Virus record (IMG/VR): IMGVR_UViG_3300037247_000105
Location: 1-22,513 of that record
From: a virus
Reading direction: 5' to 3' (one strand)
Length of the DNA stretch: 22,513 bases
Below are positions 1 through 7,116 of the stretch, piece after piece. The number at the start of each line of letters is the position of its first letter. Within the stretch, counting starts at the first letter, position 1. Both the position numbers and the translations under genes were made by a program. The notes under the pieces were generated by a model. The model was not told where the DNA came from and ran no database searches. It saw only the letters and a program-made list of their open reading frames with translations.

Positions 1-136
1 CAGCAACGACATCGATACCTGCAATCTGCTGCTCAATGGGCCATTGCAGCGTGACGTCTACCAGAGTGGTGATCGAGAGATAACTGGTCTGCGATGGGAA
101 GATCAGCTCACCACCAAAAGTCTCAACAAATGGCAT
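1..136 (-). CDS. Partial phage structural-region protein, N-terminal 45 residues
   Basis: An ATG at 136-134 overlaps the TGA of the upstream adaptor gene by one base (TGATG). The frame stays open to the window edge, giving 45 codons that begin MPFVETFGGELIF and contain DVTLQWPIEQ. The 3' end lies outside the window. The tight coupling to the adaptor gene suggests a co-translated neck or tail component. I recall similar N-termini next to adaptor genes in short-tailed phages, but I cannot name a function. The start is well supported by the one-base overlap and the absence of any alternative. Only the 5' end is visible, so the length and role are unknown. Confidence 0.7.
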   Translation of the reverse strand, partial: MPFVETFGGELIFPSQTSYLSITTLVDVTLQWPIEQQIAGIDVVA

Positions 137-780
137 CAGACACTACTCCTCGTAACTTGTCTGTCGATGATGCGTCTTACGTCTTGCTGTTCAAGGATCA
201 TCACGTCTCTGTCATAGATCCCCTGCCACACAGGAATGCGTTCATCGTTGTTCAAAAATGGAGTCGCCTGTAGAAGCGCACCATGCAACAGAACATTGGG
301 GGCAAAGTCTGTTGTCCAGTTCGTCTGGTTGGCACTGTCTAACAACGCAGGCAACTCCCAATAATTCACCTCGAACGGATACGCAAAGTCTGCTGATGGT
401 GCGAACAACCAGTTGAAGTAATCCCAGTCGGCGTAGAACTTCGGTTGATCCGTGAGATCTTCATCCGGCCAATACCGTCGCACGTACTCGTAGACACGAG
501 GGAAGATCGGTGTGCGTATCTGCGTTGCCCCCACCCCGATACTGATCGAGATCGTATCCCTCCACCGGTCAGGCTTTGGCACCACTGACTGACCTATCGT
601 CAACGTATCCGTTACGACGTTCACGAAGCCCAGGATCTTCAACGAGTTCGCAAGCTGACGTTCCGCAAGGTTGATCAAGCGTGGCAGCTGATCGAACACT
701 GTCGGATCGACAGACGTACCACGCTCCAGATACTGACGCAGGTCAGTCAGCAGCGAGTCAAACGTCAGGGTCTCTGCCAT
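136..780 (-). CDS. Head-tail adaptor (connector) protein, SU10 adaptor / P22 gp4-like
   Basis: This 214-residue protein has the layout of short-tailed phage adaptor proteins that dock under the portal and link it to the tail. The N-terminal helical part (residues about 5-50) includes PRLINLAERQLANSLKI. It is followed by a beta-rich middle with KPDRWRDTISISI and FPRVYEYVRRYWPD. Then come an FYADWDYFNW stretch, the ELPALLDSANQTNW motif, and a C-terminal helix with PFLNNDERIPVWQGIYDR. That order is typical of the family now called SU10 adaptor, as I remember it. GAGGAC lies a few bases before the ATG. The gene follows the acidic-tailed protein by 11 bp and overlaps the next gene by one base. It lies downstream of the lysis cassette, away from the portal and capsid genes. 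The family match is from recall, not from a search. Confidence 0.72.
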   Translation of the reverse strand: MAETLTFDSLLTDLRQYLERGTSVDPTVFDQLPRLINLAERQLANSLKILGFVNVVTDTLTIGQSVVPKPDRWRDTISISIGVGATQIRTPIFPRVYEYVRRYWPDEDLTDQPKFYADWDYFNWLFAPSADFAYPFEVNYWELPALLDSANQTNWTTDFAPNVLLHGALLQATPFLNNDERIPVWQGIYDRDVMILEQQDVRRIIDRQVTRSSV

Positions 781-791
781 CGCTTACGTCC

Positions 792-1235
792 TCAGGGTTG
801 TCCTGGCGTACCTTCGCCGGGAGGTGCAGGGTCGGCTTCTTCTTCCGCTTCAGGTTCAGCCTCAGGTGTCGGTTCAGCCTCCGGGGTTTCTTCTTCAACG
901 GGTTCTTCCTCCGGTTCAGGCACTGGATCTTCTTCAGCCGTGAGTTCATCCTTCACAGCCTGCAGTCGAGCATGTGCTGCCATGCCCCGCGAACGCAGAG
1001 CATCCCACTCAGTAGGTGTCGGCGCTCGATTCGCCTCTGCCATGGCTTCGATAGATTCGGTGAATGCTTTCAGTTCCTCAAAGGCATCTTGACCTTCTTC
1101 GATCAACGAACCGAGAAGACCTAGCAGTTCAGCAGCCTCGCCTGCTCGAACGTGGCTTCCTCCTCCCATTGCGGGGTTGCTCAGAAGTGTGGCAATCCCA
1201 CGCAGTGCCGTAAGTGCCATCATCAATGCGTTCAT
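792..1235 (-). CDS. Hypothetical protein with helical N-terminus and Pro/Glu-rich acidic tail
   Basis: This 147-residue protein is not recognised. Residues 1-20 are hydrophobic (LMMALTALRGIATLL) and could be a short membrane or amphipathic segment. Residues 30-98 look helical (EAAELLGLLGSLIEEG, AFEELKAFTESIEAMAEA). From about residue 100 to the end the chain is a low-complexity tail of Glu, Pro and Ala with few hydrophobic residues, probably disordered. The start overlaps the stop of the lipoprotein gene by four bases (ATGA type), so it is probably translated together with the lysis cassette. The role could be a lysis accessory or a small virion protein; nothing visible decides between them. 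Confidence 0.7.
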   Translation of the reverse strand: MNALMMALTALRGIATLLSNPAMGGGSHVRAGEAAELLGLLGSLIEEGQDAFEELKAFTESIEAMAEANRAPTPTEWDALRSRGMAAHARLQAVKDELTAEEDPVPEPEEEPVEEETPEAEPTPEAEPEAEEEADPAPPGEGTPGQP

Positions 1236-1627
1236 TCTTGTGCTCCTTTAACACTACGAACCAGATCGTTGATGAGTGGTAACGCTCGATCCACCCATCC
1301 TTCGAGACTCGCCCGAGTAGTTGAATTGTTCAGTGTCTGCATCTCCTGCACTGCATTGAGCAATGAGGCTATGACAGGGCTCGTTCGCTCTTCAGCATCC
1401 ACGAGACCGAGTCGAACCGAACGTGATAGTGCATCGTTCTCAGCGAGATCCGCTGCCTTCTCCGCGAAGAGGACGTAGGTGCCGTAGACGGCATACGCAC
1501 GTTGCTCCAGTGTCTCTGCTTTGCCGACCGGATTGATCGACTCGCATGCTGCAATGGCATAAAGTGCCAGAACTGTGCACAAACCTTGGAGCACAACTCC
1601 GAAGACGAAAGAGTTTCGATTAACCAT
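1232..1627 (-). CDS. Predicted lipoprotein in lysis cassette (possible o-spanin or accessory)
   Basis: The 131-residue product starts with a positively charged end (MVNRN), then a hydrophobic stretch (residues 7-27), then I-A-A-C with the cysteine at residue 28. This fits a lipobox recognised by signal peptidase II. The rest is helical with no obvious domain. It starts 8 bp inside the holin-like gene's 3' end and overlaps the next gene. Its place directly after endolysin and holin genes suggests an outer-membrane lipoprotein of the lysis machinery, possibly the outer spanin partner. However, classical o-spanins are shorter and Pro-rich, and this one is neither, so the spanin role is only a guess. 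The lipoprotein call is better supported than the spanin call. Confidence 0.68.
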   Translation of the reverse strand: MVNRNSFVFGVVLQGLCTVLALYAIAACESINPVGKAETLEQRAYAVYGTYVLFAEKAADLAENDALSRSVRLGLVDAEERTSPVIASLLNAVQEMQTLNNSTTRASLEGWVDRALPLINDLVRSVKGAQE

Positions 1628-1826
1628 TGCCAGTCCCCTTAATGAATTTCTCTTTGGGTAGGAGCCATCCGGTGATCACCACAACCACACCCGTGATTGA
1701 AGCTTCGAGACCAGTCGGTGCTGTCGCCATGAGGTCAGGTGCAAAGAAGCCCAGCAACCACATGATGATGACCGTGGTTCCTGCAGCAATCCCAATCGTC
1801 TGCACACTCGTTTGATCGCTATTCAT
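1620..1826 (-). CDS. Holin-like small membrane protein
   Basis: This 68-residue protein has two hydrophobic segments, about residues 11-30 (IGIAAGTTVIIMWLLGFF) and 40-57 (LEASITGVVVVITGWLL). A short loop separates them and the tail is basic (KEKFIKG). This is the size and layout of a class II holin, which would permeabilise the inner membrane so that the signal-less endolysin can reach the peptidoglycan. GGAGG sits just before the ATG, and the start overlaps the endolysin stop by four bases (ATGA), so the pair is translationally coupled. The holin role is inferred from size, topology and neighbours; no family-specific motif is visible. Confidence 0.72.
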   Translation of the reverse strand: MNSDQTSVQTIGIAAGTTVIIMWLLGFFAPDLMATAPTGLEASITGVVVVITGWLLPKEKFIKGTGNG

Positions 1827-2236
1827 AAATCCTCCCCCACCAGCTCCCAGTGAGGGAGATCGTGAAAGCTTTGATCGGTAAACGTCAGGTCGGAGTCCCA
1901 GTCACCACCCCACCTGACGGGGATTCGTAACTCGTCAGCCACCGCAAAGACAAATCCGGCAAAGAAGATGAACCGTTCTCTACTGTTCCAAGGAATCCCT
2001 TCTCCGGGGTAGTACGGACCCACGTCAACCGCTTTGGAGGGGCTTGTGTTATGTCGAGAATTAGGCCACAGGAGCTTTGACCTCCCTTGACGAACCATTT
2101 CGTTTTGTCGTTCTCCATCGCGATGTCCTTCGATGATGGTGCAATCACGATGCACGAGGACCTTGTGGAAAATCGCCTGCAATCTCGTATCGCAGGTGTC
2201 TAACTGCCTCAGGGAGTTGTCGCTGAACGTAGGCAT
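1823..2236 (-). CDS. Endolysin: M15-family peptidoglycan peptidase (L-alanyl-D-glutamate peptidase-like)
   Basis: The 137-residue product is a single catalytic domain of the zinc-dependent M15 type, which cuts peptide stems of peptidoglycan. The first metal motif is SRHNTSPSKAVDVGP, with His62 and Asp71 as likely zinc ligands. It is preceded by the usual EGHRDGERQNEMVRQG segment with the Arg that contacts substrate. Near the C-terminus, FHDLPHWEL supplies the likely catalytic acid Asp126 and the third zinc ligand His129. There is no signal peptide and no separate wall-binding domain, as expected for a holin-dependent Gram-negative phage enzyme. The length fits single-domain phage M15 lysins. 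The start overlaps the membrane protein gene by one base and the stop overlaps the holin start by four. Confidence 0.88.
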   Translation of the reverse strand: MPTFSDNSLRQLDTCDTRLQAIFHKVLVHRDCTIIEGHRDGERQNEMVRQGRSKLLWPNSRHNTSPSKAVDVGPYYPGEGIPWNSRERFIFFAGFVFAVADELRIPVRWGGDWDSDLTFTDQSFHDLPHWELVGEDL

Positions 2237-2601
2237 CAGAGGTTCCCTTGCAATGCGCTCAGTGCGCCTTGAGAACTCTCCAGCTCCAGTTCCAGATCCA
2301 CAAGATCTGCAGCGTCATCAGCAGTCCAATCTCCCTCAGGTGGGTTGTCACGTCTGAACTCCATCTCAGCGATGCTCCTGCGCAGACTGACGATGTCTCG
2401 TTTCACGAGCACCGTGAAGGCAGCTCCGATGGGAGCCACCTCCTGCTTGATCTGCATTGAGATCTGATCGGCCATGGCATCACTGACTGCAGTCACCAAG
2501 ATCGGCTGGAGCACGAACCACAGGAACGGTAGGAGTGGAATCCACGACGCTACCGCTGCCAGCGAGATCCGAACCGAATCTTCCTTGGTGACCTTCATCA
2601 T
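2236..2601 (-). CDS. Membrane protein with periplasmic-type coiled coil (i-spanin-like)
   Basis: This 121-residue protein has one strongly hydrophobic segment at about residues 12-41 (ISLAAVASWIPLLPFLWFVLQPILV), then charged, heptad-rich helix (VKRDIVSLRRSIAEMEFRR) and an acidic second helix (DLVDLELELESSQGALSALQ). A single N-terminal anchor with a long coiled coil is how inner-membrane spanins (Rz-like) are built. It lies just upstream of the endolysin gene with a one-base overlap (TGATG). Two tandem ATGs are present at 2601 and 2598; the first is used here because it overlaps the previous stop. The spanin role is inference. A second option is a small virion or holin-accessory membrane protein. 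Confidence 0.68.
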   Translation of the reverse strand: MMKVTKEDSVRISLAAVASWIPLLPFLWFVLQPILVTAVSDAMADQISMQIKQEVAPIGAAFTVLVKRDIVSLRRSIAEMEFRRDNPPEGDWTADDAADLVDLELELESSQGALSALQGNL

Positions 2602-2879
2602 CAGTTAACCTTGTCGTCCTTCACCGGCTTGAGTCTTCGAGGCTCCTTCTTATCATCCGGGGTATCATTTGGATCTGGTGATTGATTCGCCGCAAGCTCT
2701 GGATTCGGTGAGACGATCAACTCGCCGCGTGCAATCGCACCCAGCAAGTTTTCAAGCATCCCCAGTGCACCACTCTTCGAGATGCTCAGCGGCACAGCCA
2801 GATCATCGACCTGTAACAGCTGCACACCAGCCGATGCTGCCATCTGGACTTGAGCTGGTGTTACGTTCATGTTTGCCAT
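2601..2879 (-). CDS. Hypothetical protein, 92 residues
   Basis: Not recognised. The N-terminal two thirds looks folded and helical (VTPAQVQMAASAGVQLLQV, SGALGMLENLLGAIARG). The last 30 residues are rich in Asp, Pro and Lys and look disordered. There is no signal peptide and no membrane segment. A good AAAGGAGA ribosome binding site precedes the ATG with about 8 bases between. The stop overlaps the next gene's start by one base. It sits between fibre-related genes and the lysis cassette, so it could belong to either module. Confidence 0.66.
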   Translation of the reverse strand: MANMNVTPAQVQMAASAGVQLLQVDDLAVPLSISKSGALGMLENLLGAIARGELIVSPNPELAANQSPDPNDTPDDKKEPRRLKPVKDDKVN

Positions 2880-2897
2880 TTATATTTCTCCTTTGGT

Positions 2898-3437
2898 TTA
2901 GTGGTTTCTCTCATAGCCTAAGCAGGCACCAATGAGATCGACAGTCCCAACACCCGTTGTGTTTGTCAGGTGAAACTCGATGGCGAGCCCAATCGCATTT
3001 GCCAGCGGGTTGGTCGCATCACCTACAGCAAACGAGATCGTCTGCGCGTAGATATCGCCTATCGCTAATCCATTTGCAGTTGTCACCGGCAAGTTGTTCG
3101 TCAGCTGCGTCGATGTCTTCGCAATCCCACTACCTGTGGATAAATCGATGGGCGCGGTGTAGTCAATCGTTAAGCTCAGCTCGTCAGCGTTGGTCTCAGT
3201 TTGAGCTAGGCTCCAGATCAATACCAATGCGGGATCTATAGTGCGATCCATGTTGAATGGCAGCACGAAGAACGTCGAGACCAGCTCGCCAGTAGCTGCG
3301 AATTGCAGTGCGTCAACTGTCGGTGTTGTACCGATGGTGACACCCGTTGGCGCAGACGCACCATTGCGAAACTGCTCAGCCGTGATGATGATCTGCTCCG
3401 ACAGTGCTTGACTGCTTAAGACCTCACCAAAATTCAT
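2898..3437 (-). CDS. Hypothetical beta-rich virion protein downstream of the fibre gene
   Basis: This 179-residue protein is not assigned to a family. The sequence alternates short hydrophobic strands with Thr, Ser and Asn turns (STFFVLPFNMDRTIDPALVLIWSL, ELSLTIDYTAPIDL, AIGLAIEFHLTNTTGVGTVDLIGACLGYE). This is typical of a beta-sandwich virion domain. There is no membrane segment or catalytic motif. AAGGAA lies about 9 bases before the ATG. The gene follows the long repetitive fibre gene by 12 bp. A fibre-associated or host-contact structural protein fits the position, but this is inference. Confidence 0.68.
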   Translation of the reverse strand: MNFGEVLSSQALSEQIIITAEQFRNGASAPTGVTIGTTPTVDALQFAATGELVSTFFVLPFNMDRTIDPALVLIWSLAQTETNADELSLTIDYTAPIDLSTGSGIAKTSTQLTNNLPVTTANGLAIGDIYAQTISFAVGDATNPLANAIGLAIEFHLTNTTGVGTVDLIGACLGYERNH

Positions 3438-3449
3438 CTAACTGTTCCT

Positions 3450-6400
3450 TTATTGGATGACATCGATAGCCTGTAGATCAGCGATCAACGTGCCGAGTAC
3501 ATCTGCCAGTTCATCAATCGATGTTGCGTTCGCATCGTAGGCACGATCCGTTGAGACGTTAGTCGGTGTGTAAATCTCTGCGCTCCTGCGATCTGCGACG
3601 GTCAGCACTCGCTCATAGCCTGCACCGGTTAACGTGTTGTTGGCAAAGAGTCCTCCGAGAGCAGCGGTCGTGGTACGCGCAACTGAAACCCCTACTTCAT
3701 ATAGCTCGACGCTGTTGGCACCATCGGGGTCCATCGTGATCAGGTTTCGAGTGGTGCCACCTGTGTCATCGCCTATGATATTGATCACATTACCGTTGAT
3801 GAAGCTACGGATCTGAGTGATCCCAGCGACGACGTCAATGTGGAAGACCGTGGCAACACCTGTGTCCTCTATCGTGATGTTGCCCGTGTCAGCACCGTCA
3901 CCACGTACCCTAATGCCTTCTAATCGCGTTAGAAGAGTAGTTGCACCTGCGAACTTGAGCTGAACTTCAGCGTCGGGATCGAACGTAGCGCATTCAACGG
4001 ATGCACTAACTGAATTGGCACCTCTGATGAGAAGAAGGGAGCTATCAACCAAGCCATCCCATATTACTCGCGTAGACTCGCCACGCATCGCCATGTGATC
4101 AACGCCAGTGCTGCCTTCCATGAGAAGCAGAACATTAGTTGCCGCGTTACCACGAATCGTGACACCCGATGAGGCTGTGATAAGACGAATGAGCCCCGTC
4201 CAACGTATGTCGGAAGTGCCGGTCGAGCCCGACCCACTGACGACGACCTGCTCAACTCCAGCACCATTCAACACTCGTAGAGAGATACCTAAGCTATTGA
4301 CTCGCGATTGCAGCCGCGTACCTCCAGCGTCGTGGCCCAAACGTGCACGTTCAGTCAATCCATCAGCAGACATAAATCTGTAGTCAGCTGCCGAAGCAGT
4401 CTCACCAAGAAAATCGATGCCTTCAGTCGTCGTGAGAATTCTGTCTGCAGTGTTGTGCTGAATTGTTACGGCACCTGCCGGATCAATGGAGATTGCAGGA
4501 GTGTTGAGCCAGTCTCCCGCTGACTTGAAAAGGACAGACCCTGTGGCTGGAGCTGTCAGCGTGACATCGGTCAGGTCGTTTAGTGCAGCTGCTGCGGGGA
4601 TGTCAGATGTCGTGAGCACACGCTCGAAGCCTGCACCGGTTAACGTGTTGTTGGCTGAGAGACCACCTGCTGCTGCAGTCAATGTTGCGACGACTGAGAC
4701 CCCAATATGAAAGATCTCGGCATCACCAGCAGGGTTGAATCGAGCTGCAACGTGATCGACAGGAGAGCTGTCACGAGTTACAAATTGGATACCGCTATTG
4801 TCTAGCTCTGACTCCAGCTCCATGAAGGAGCCGTTCTGGCCCAGCTTCCAGAGATCTGTCCCATCAGCTTGCTCACCAGTGATCGTAGCAAGACCAGCAA
4901 AGCCACCACGGATAATAATGCCTGAGATGTTAGAAGCGAGAAACTGTAGCGATGTCCCTGCTGCATCTCTAAAGAACGTGACATCACCCTCTGGATCAAA
5001 CGAAGCCATGAGCGTGTCAACACTAGCTGCATCGCTTCCGCGAAGCTGCAGAACTCCAGTGTCTTGGAAGAGCTTAATAGAGAAATCATTGGTGCCTTCG
5101 AGGAAGCCTATCTGCCAAATGTTGTCAGCAGAAGGATTCCTGAATGTCATCCGTGCATCTTGGATCGAGGCATCTACCGCAGGATCATTGTCAAGAATCC
5201 CAGTGATGATGGGACCGACTTGATCAGGGTCGAAGAAGTAGAGAACGCGCTCGGTGCCTGCAGCATTCTCACCGACGAGTTCAAGAGGTCCTCCATGCAC
5301 GAAGTTTTTCAGTCGTAAGGTGGTTGATCCAATCGTCTCGTTGAATCCAACGAACATCGCTGTTTCAGGAGAGGCGTTTCGGTTCACAACGCGGAACACC
5401 CCTACCTGCGCGAAGCCACCAGAGGGCTGGTTAGTGCTATTCGCTTTCTGCGTGACCGCATTGACACCAGTGTCCAACCGCATCAGTTGTTGAGTGCCGT
5501 TGGGCTCTGAGAAGATGATGAAGCCACCAGCGGAGGAGTAGTCGATGTCTATAACATCGCGCACCTCTCCAGCATCTGAACGACCTCGAATGATGGTGCT
5601 CCCACCATTCTGAGCGTTCTCCCAGATACTCTCGTCCGTACCGACATCGTGCGTAAATGTGGTCTGGACTATGAAGTTCTCATTCAGTTGAAGGACGGGG
5701 TCATCTGCCGTCTCGGCATTGACAGCCACACCACCTGAAGCAACGGTGAAGAGTCGTTGCTCTCCTGCATGGAGCATCGTGCTGTTGGAATCGGGATCAG
5801 CAAAGAAGAGCAGTTGCTCAACGCCAGAGCCATCCTCACCTGAGAGGCTGACAGGTCCACCATGCACGAAGTTTTTAATCTCAAGGCTGGTTCGGATAAG
5901 AGATGAACCAAACCCCATCTCTCCGGTCTCGGTGCCGTCTTGCAACGTCATCCGAAAATTGCCAGTTTGACCCGCTCCCGTCGAAGGAGGATTAACACCC
6001 CCCGCCATTATGACTGAAGCGTTACCAGCTATTACGCTCATCCGGATTAAGCCAGCATTCAATACGTCGAGCCAAGTGTGACTCCCCGCAAAACCATCGT
6101 AGCGATAAGTGTCCTCTTCAACGCCACCACCAGTGATCACCCGCACAGCGAAACTACCGCGCCTTACTTTATTGAAAACGCGGAACGTATCTCCTGCAGG
6201 ATCGAAGCCCGCCTCACCAGTCGCTGCAAAGAGGGAGTTCTGATACCCAAGGGTCGCATCGTATGTCCCACCACCCGCAGGGTTGGTCGGATCATCAGTG
6301 CTGGTGCCTATGACGACACCCGCGAAGAGATCTGCTGCGGTTAGGACACGTTCGAGTCCTGCACCCGTGAGCAGGTTGTTGGCGAGCAATCCACCCGCAG

Positions 6401-6761
6401 CTGCTGCAATCGTCTCGACCAAGACAGTGCCATCACGAATTGCAATCTGATGGAAGCCACCCTCCGCATCATTCGACCAGATGAAGTTATCGCCTGCAGG
6501 ATCGAACCCAAAGACACCTGTTTGCTGCAAATTGACATTGCGCCAGAGAAGCTGTCCATCAAATACTCCCCCACCAATGGCTGGATCATCTACGCTGGTG
6601 CCGTTGATGAAGAGAGTGGTCGCACTGATGACGAGATCATCTGCAGCGACTCTTCGACTGACGACTACTCCACCTTCCGTCACTTCCACCTCGAAGAAGG
6701 TGGTAGAACCAACCAGTGGAATAGTGGCGAAGGGCAGATCTGAGATTTGTACGTTAGCCAT
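3450..6761 (-). CDS. Long repetitive tail fibre / appendage protein
   Basis: This 1103-residue, beta-rich protein starts with a segment common in phage fibres that anchors the fibre to the virion (VQISDLPFATIPLVGSTTFFEV, then a basic strand and ADDL). The body carries repeated units. A block ending in ANN-L-TGAG-ERVLT occurs near residues 121-145, 695-715 and 1030-1055. LKNFVHGGP-L followed by GE--G-E occurs near 292 and 482. Many copies of FDPAGD-like turns occur throughout. The C-terminus has YTPTNVSTDRAYDANATS and a helical ELADVLGTLIADLQ, a common fibre end that probably trimerises. No lyase or depolymerase motif is evident. It starts two bases after the preceding stop, with a weak AGAGAG site. 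Receptor binding is the likely role; the receptor is unknown. Confidence 0.85.
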   Translation of the reverse strand: MANVQISDLPFATIPLVGSTTFFEVEVTEGGVVVSRRVAADDLVISATTLFINGTSVDDPAIGGGVFDGQLLWRNVNLQQTGVFGFDPAGDNFIWSNDAEGGFHQIAIRDGTVLVETIAAAAGGLLANNLLTGAGLERVLTAADLFAGVVIGTSTDDPTNPAGGGTYDATLGYQNSLFAATGEAGFDPAGDTFRVFNKVRRGSFAVRVITGGGVEEDTYRYDGFAGSHTWLDVLNAGLIRMSVIAGNASVIMAGGVNPPSTGAGQTGNFRMTLQDGTETGEMGFGSSLIRTSLEIKNFVHGGPVSLSGEDGSGVEQLLFFADPDSNSTMLHAGEQRLFTVASGGVAVNAETADDPVLQLNENFIVQTTFTHDVGTDESIWENAQNGGSTIIRGRSDAGEVRDVIDIDYSSAGGFIIFSEPNGTQQLMRLDTGVNAVTQKANSTNQPSGGFAQVGVFRVVNRNASPETAMFVGFNETIGSTTLRLKNFVHGGPLELVGENAAGTERVLYFFDPDQVGPIITGILDNDPAVDASIQDARMTFRNPSADNIWQIGFLEGTNDFSIKLFQDTGVLQLRGSDAASVDTLMASFDPEGDVTFFRDAAGTSLQFLASNISGIIIRGGFAGLATITGEQADGTDLWKLGQNGSFMELESELDNSGIQFVTRDSSPVDHVAARFNPAGDAEIFHIGVSVVATLTAAAGGLSANNTLTGAGFERVLTTSDIPAAAALNDLTDVTLTAPATGSVLFKSAGDWLNTPAISIDPAGAVTIQHNTADRILTTTEGIDFLGETASAADYRFMSADGLTERARLGHDAGGTRLQSRVNSLGISLRVLNGAGVEQVVVSGSGSTGTSDIRWTGLIRLITASSGVTIRGNAATNVLLLMEGSTGVDHMAMRGESTRVIWDGLVDSSLLLIRGANSVSASVECATFDPDAEVQLKFAGATTLLTRLEGIRVRGDGADTGNITIEDTGVATVFHIDVVAGITQIRSFINGNVINIIGDDTGGTTRNLITMDPDGANSVELYEVGVSVARTTTAALGGLFANNTLTGAGYERVLTVADRRSAEIYTPTNVSTDRAYDANATSIDELADVLGTLIADLQAIDVIQ

Positions 6762-6763
6762 TA

Positions 6764-7114
6764 TTAACTCTCTGAAATGGGTTCCAGTGAACTGCTCTCA
6801 AGCTGACGCAACTCACCACCCGCTGTTATACGAGGATTGCCTCCAACGGTAGAACGAATGCCAAACAAGGCAGTCGTGTTTTCATCCCCAGCAGTCAGTG
6901 GTTCGTCAGGTCGATAGAACCGCAACGTGATGTCTTCCGTGCGTCGTGCAGGTAAGCGGTACGGATCGTAGTCGTCCAGATCATCGAGGCAGACCTTGAG
7001 CCCAGGTGAGTTCGGGTCCGAGTAGAGATCCTCCAGGCTGAACTTACGCCAACAGCGGGCACACACTCCCAGTCCGAATGTTGATCTGCCTGAAGGGTCA
7101 ATGAAGATCGGCAT
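6764..7114 (-). CDS. Small zinc-binding-like neck protein
   Basis: The product is taken as 116 residues from the ATG at 7114 (MPIFIDPSGRSTFG). A longer frame opens at 7183 but would run back over the connector gene. The ATG at 7114 lies two bases after that gene's TAA, with GAGGT about 6 bases upstream. Residues 18-21 are C-A-R-C, and C42 is followed by D-D, so three cysteines and an aspartate could bind a metal. The conserved-looking DDYDPYRLPAR and DITLRFYRPDEP follow. I recall small proteins of this CxxC plus DPYRLP type in structural regions of short-tailed phages, without a proven function. It lies between a connector and the fibre gene, which fits a neck or virion assembly role. Confidence 0.72.
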   Translation of the reverse strand: MPIFIDPSGRSTFGLGVCARCWRKFSLEDLYSDPNSPGLKVCLDDLDDYDPYRLPARRTEDITLRFYRPDEPLTAGDENTTALFGIRSTVGGNPRITAGGELRQLESSSLEPISES

Positions 7115-7116
7115 CG

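Noticed and set aside
4798-5223. Plus-strand open frame of 141 codons inside the fibre gene
   Set aside because: It is antisense to the fibre coding frame, lacks a ribosome site, and its Ser/Pro-rich product is typical of an antisense shadow frame.
3450-6761. Diversity-generating retroelement target in the fibre gene
   Set aside because: The repeats are spread as structural units and no template repeat or reverse transcriptase is visible in the window.
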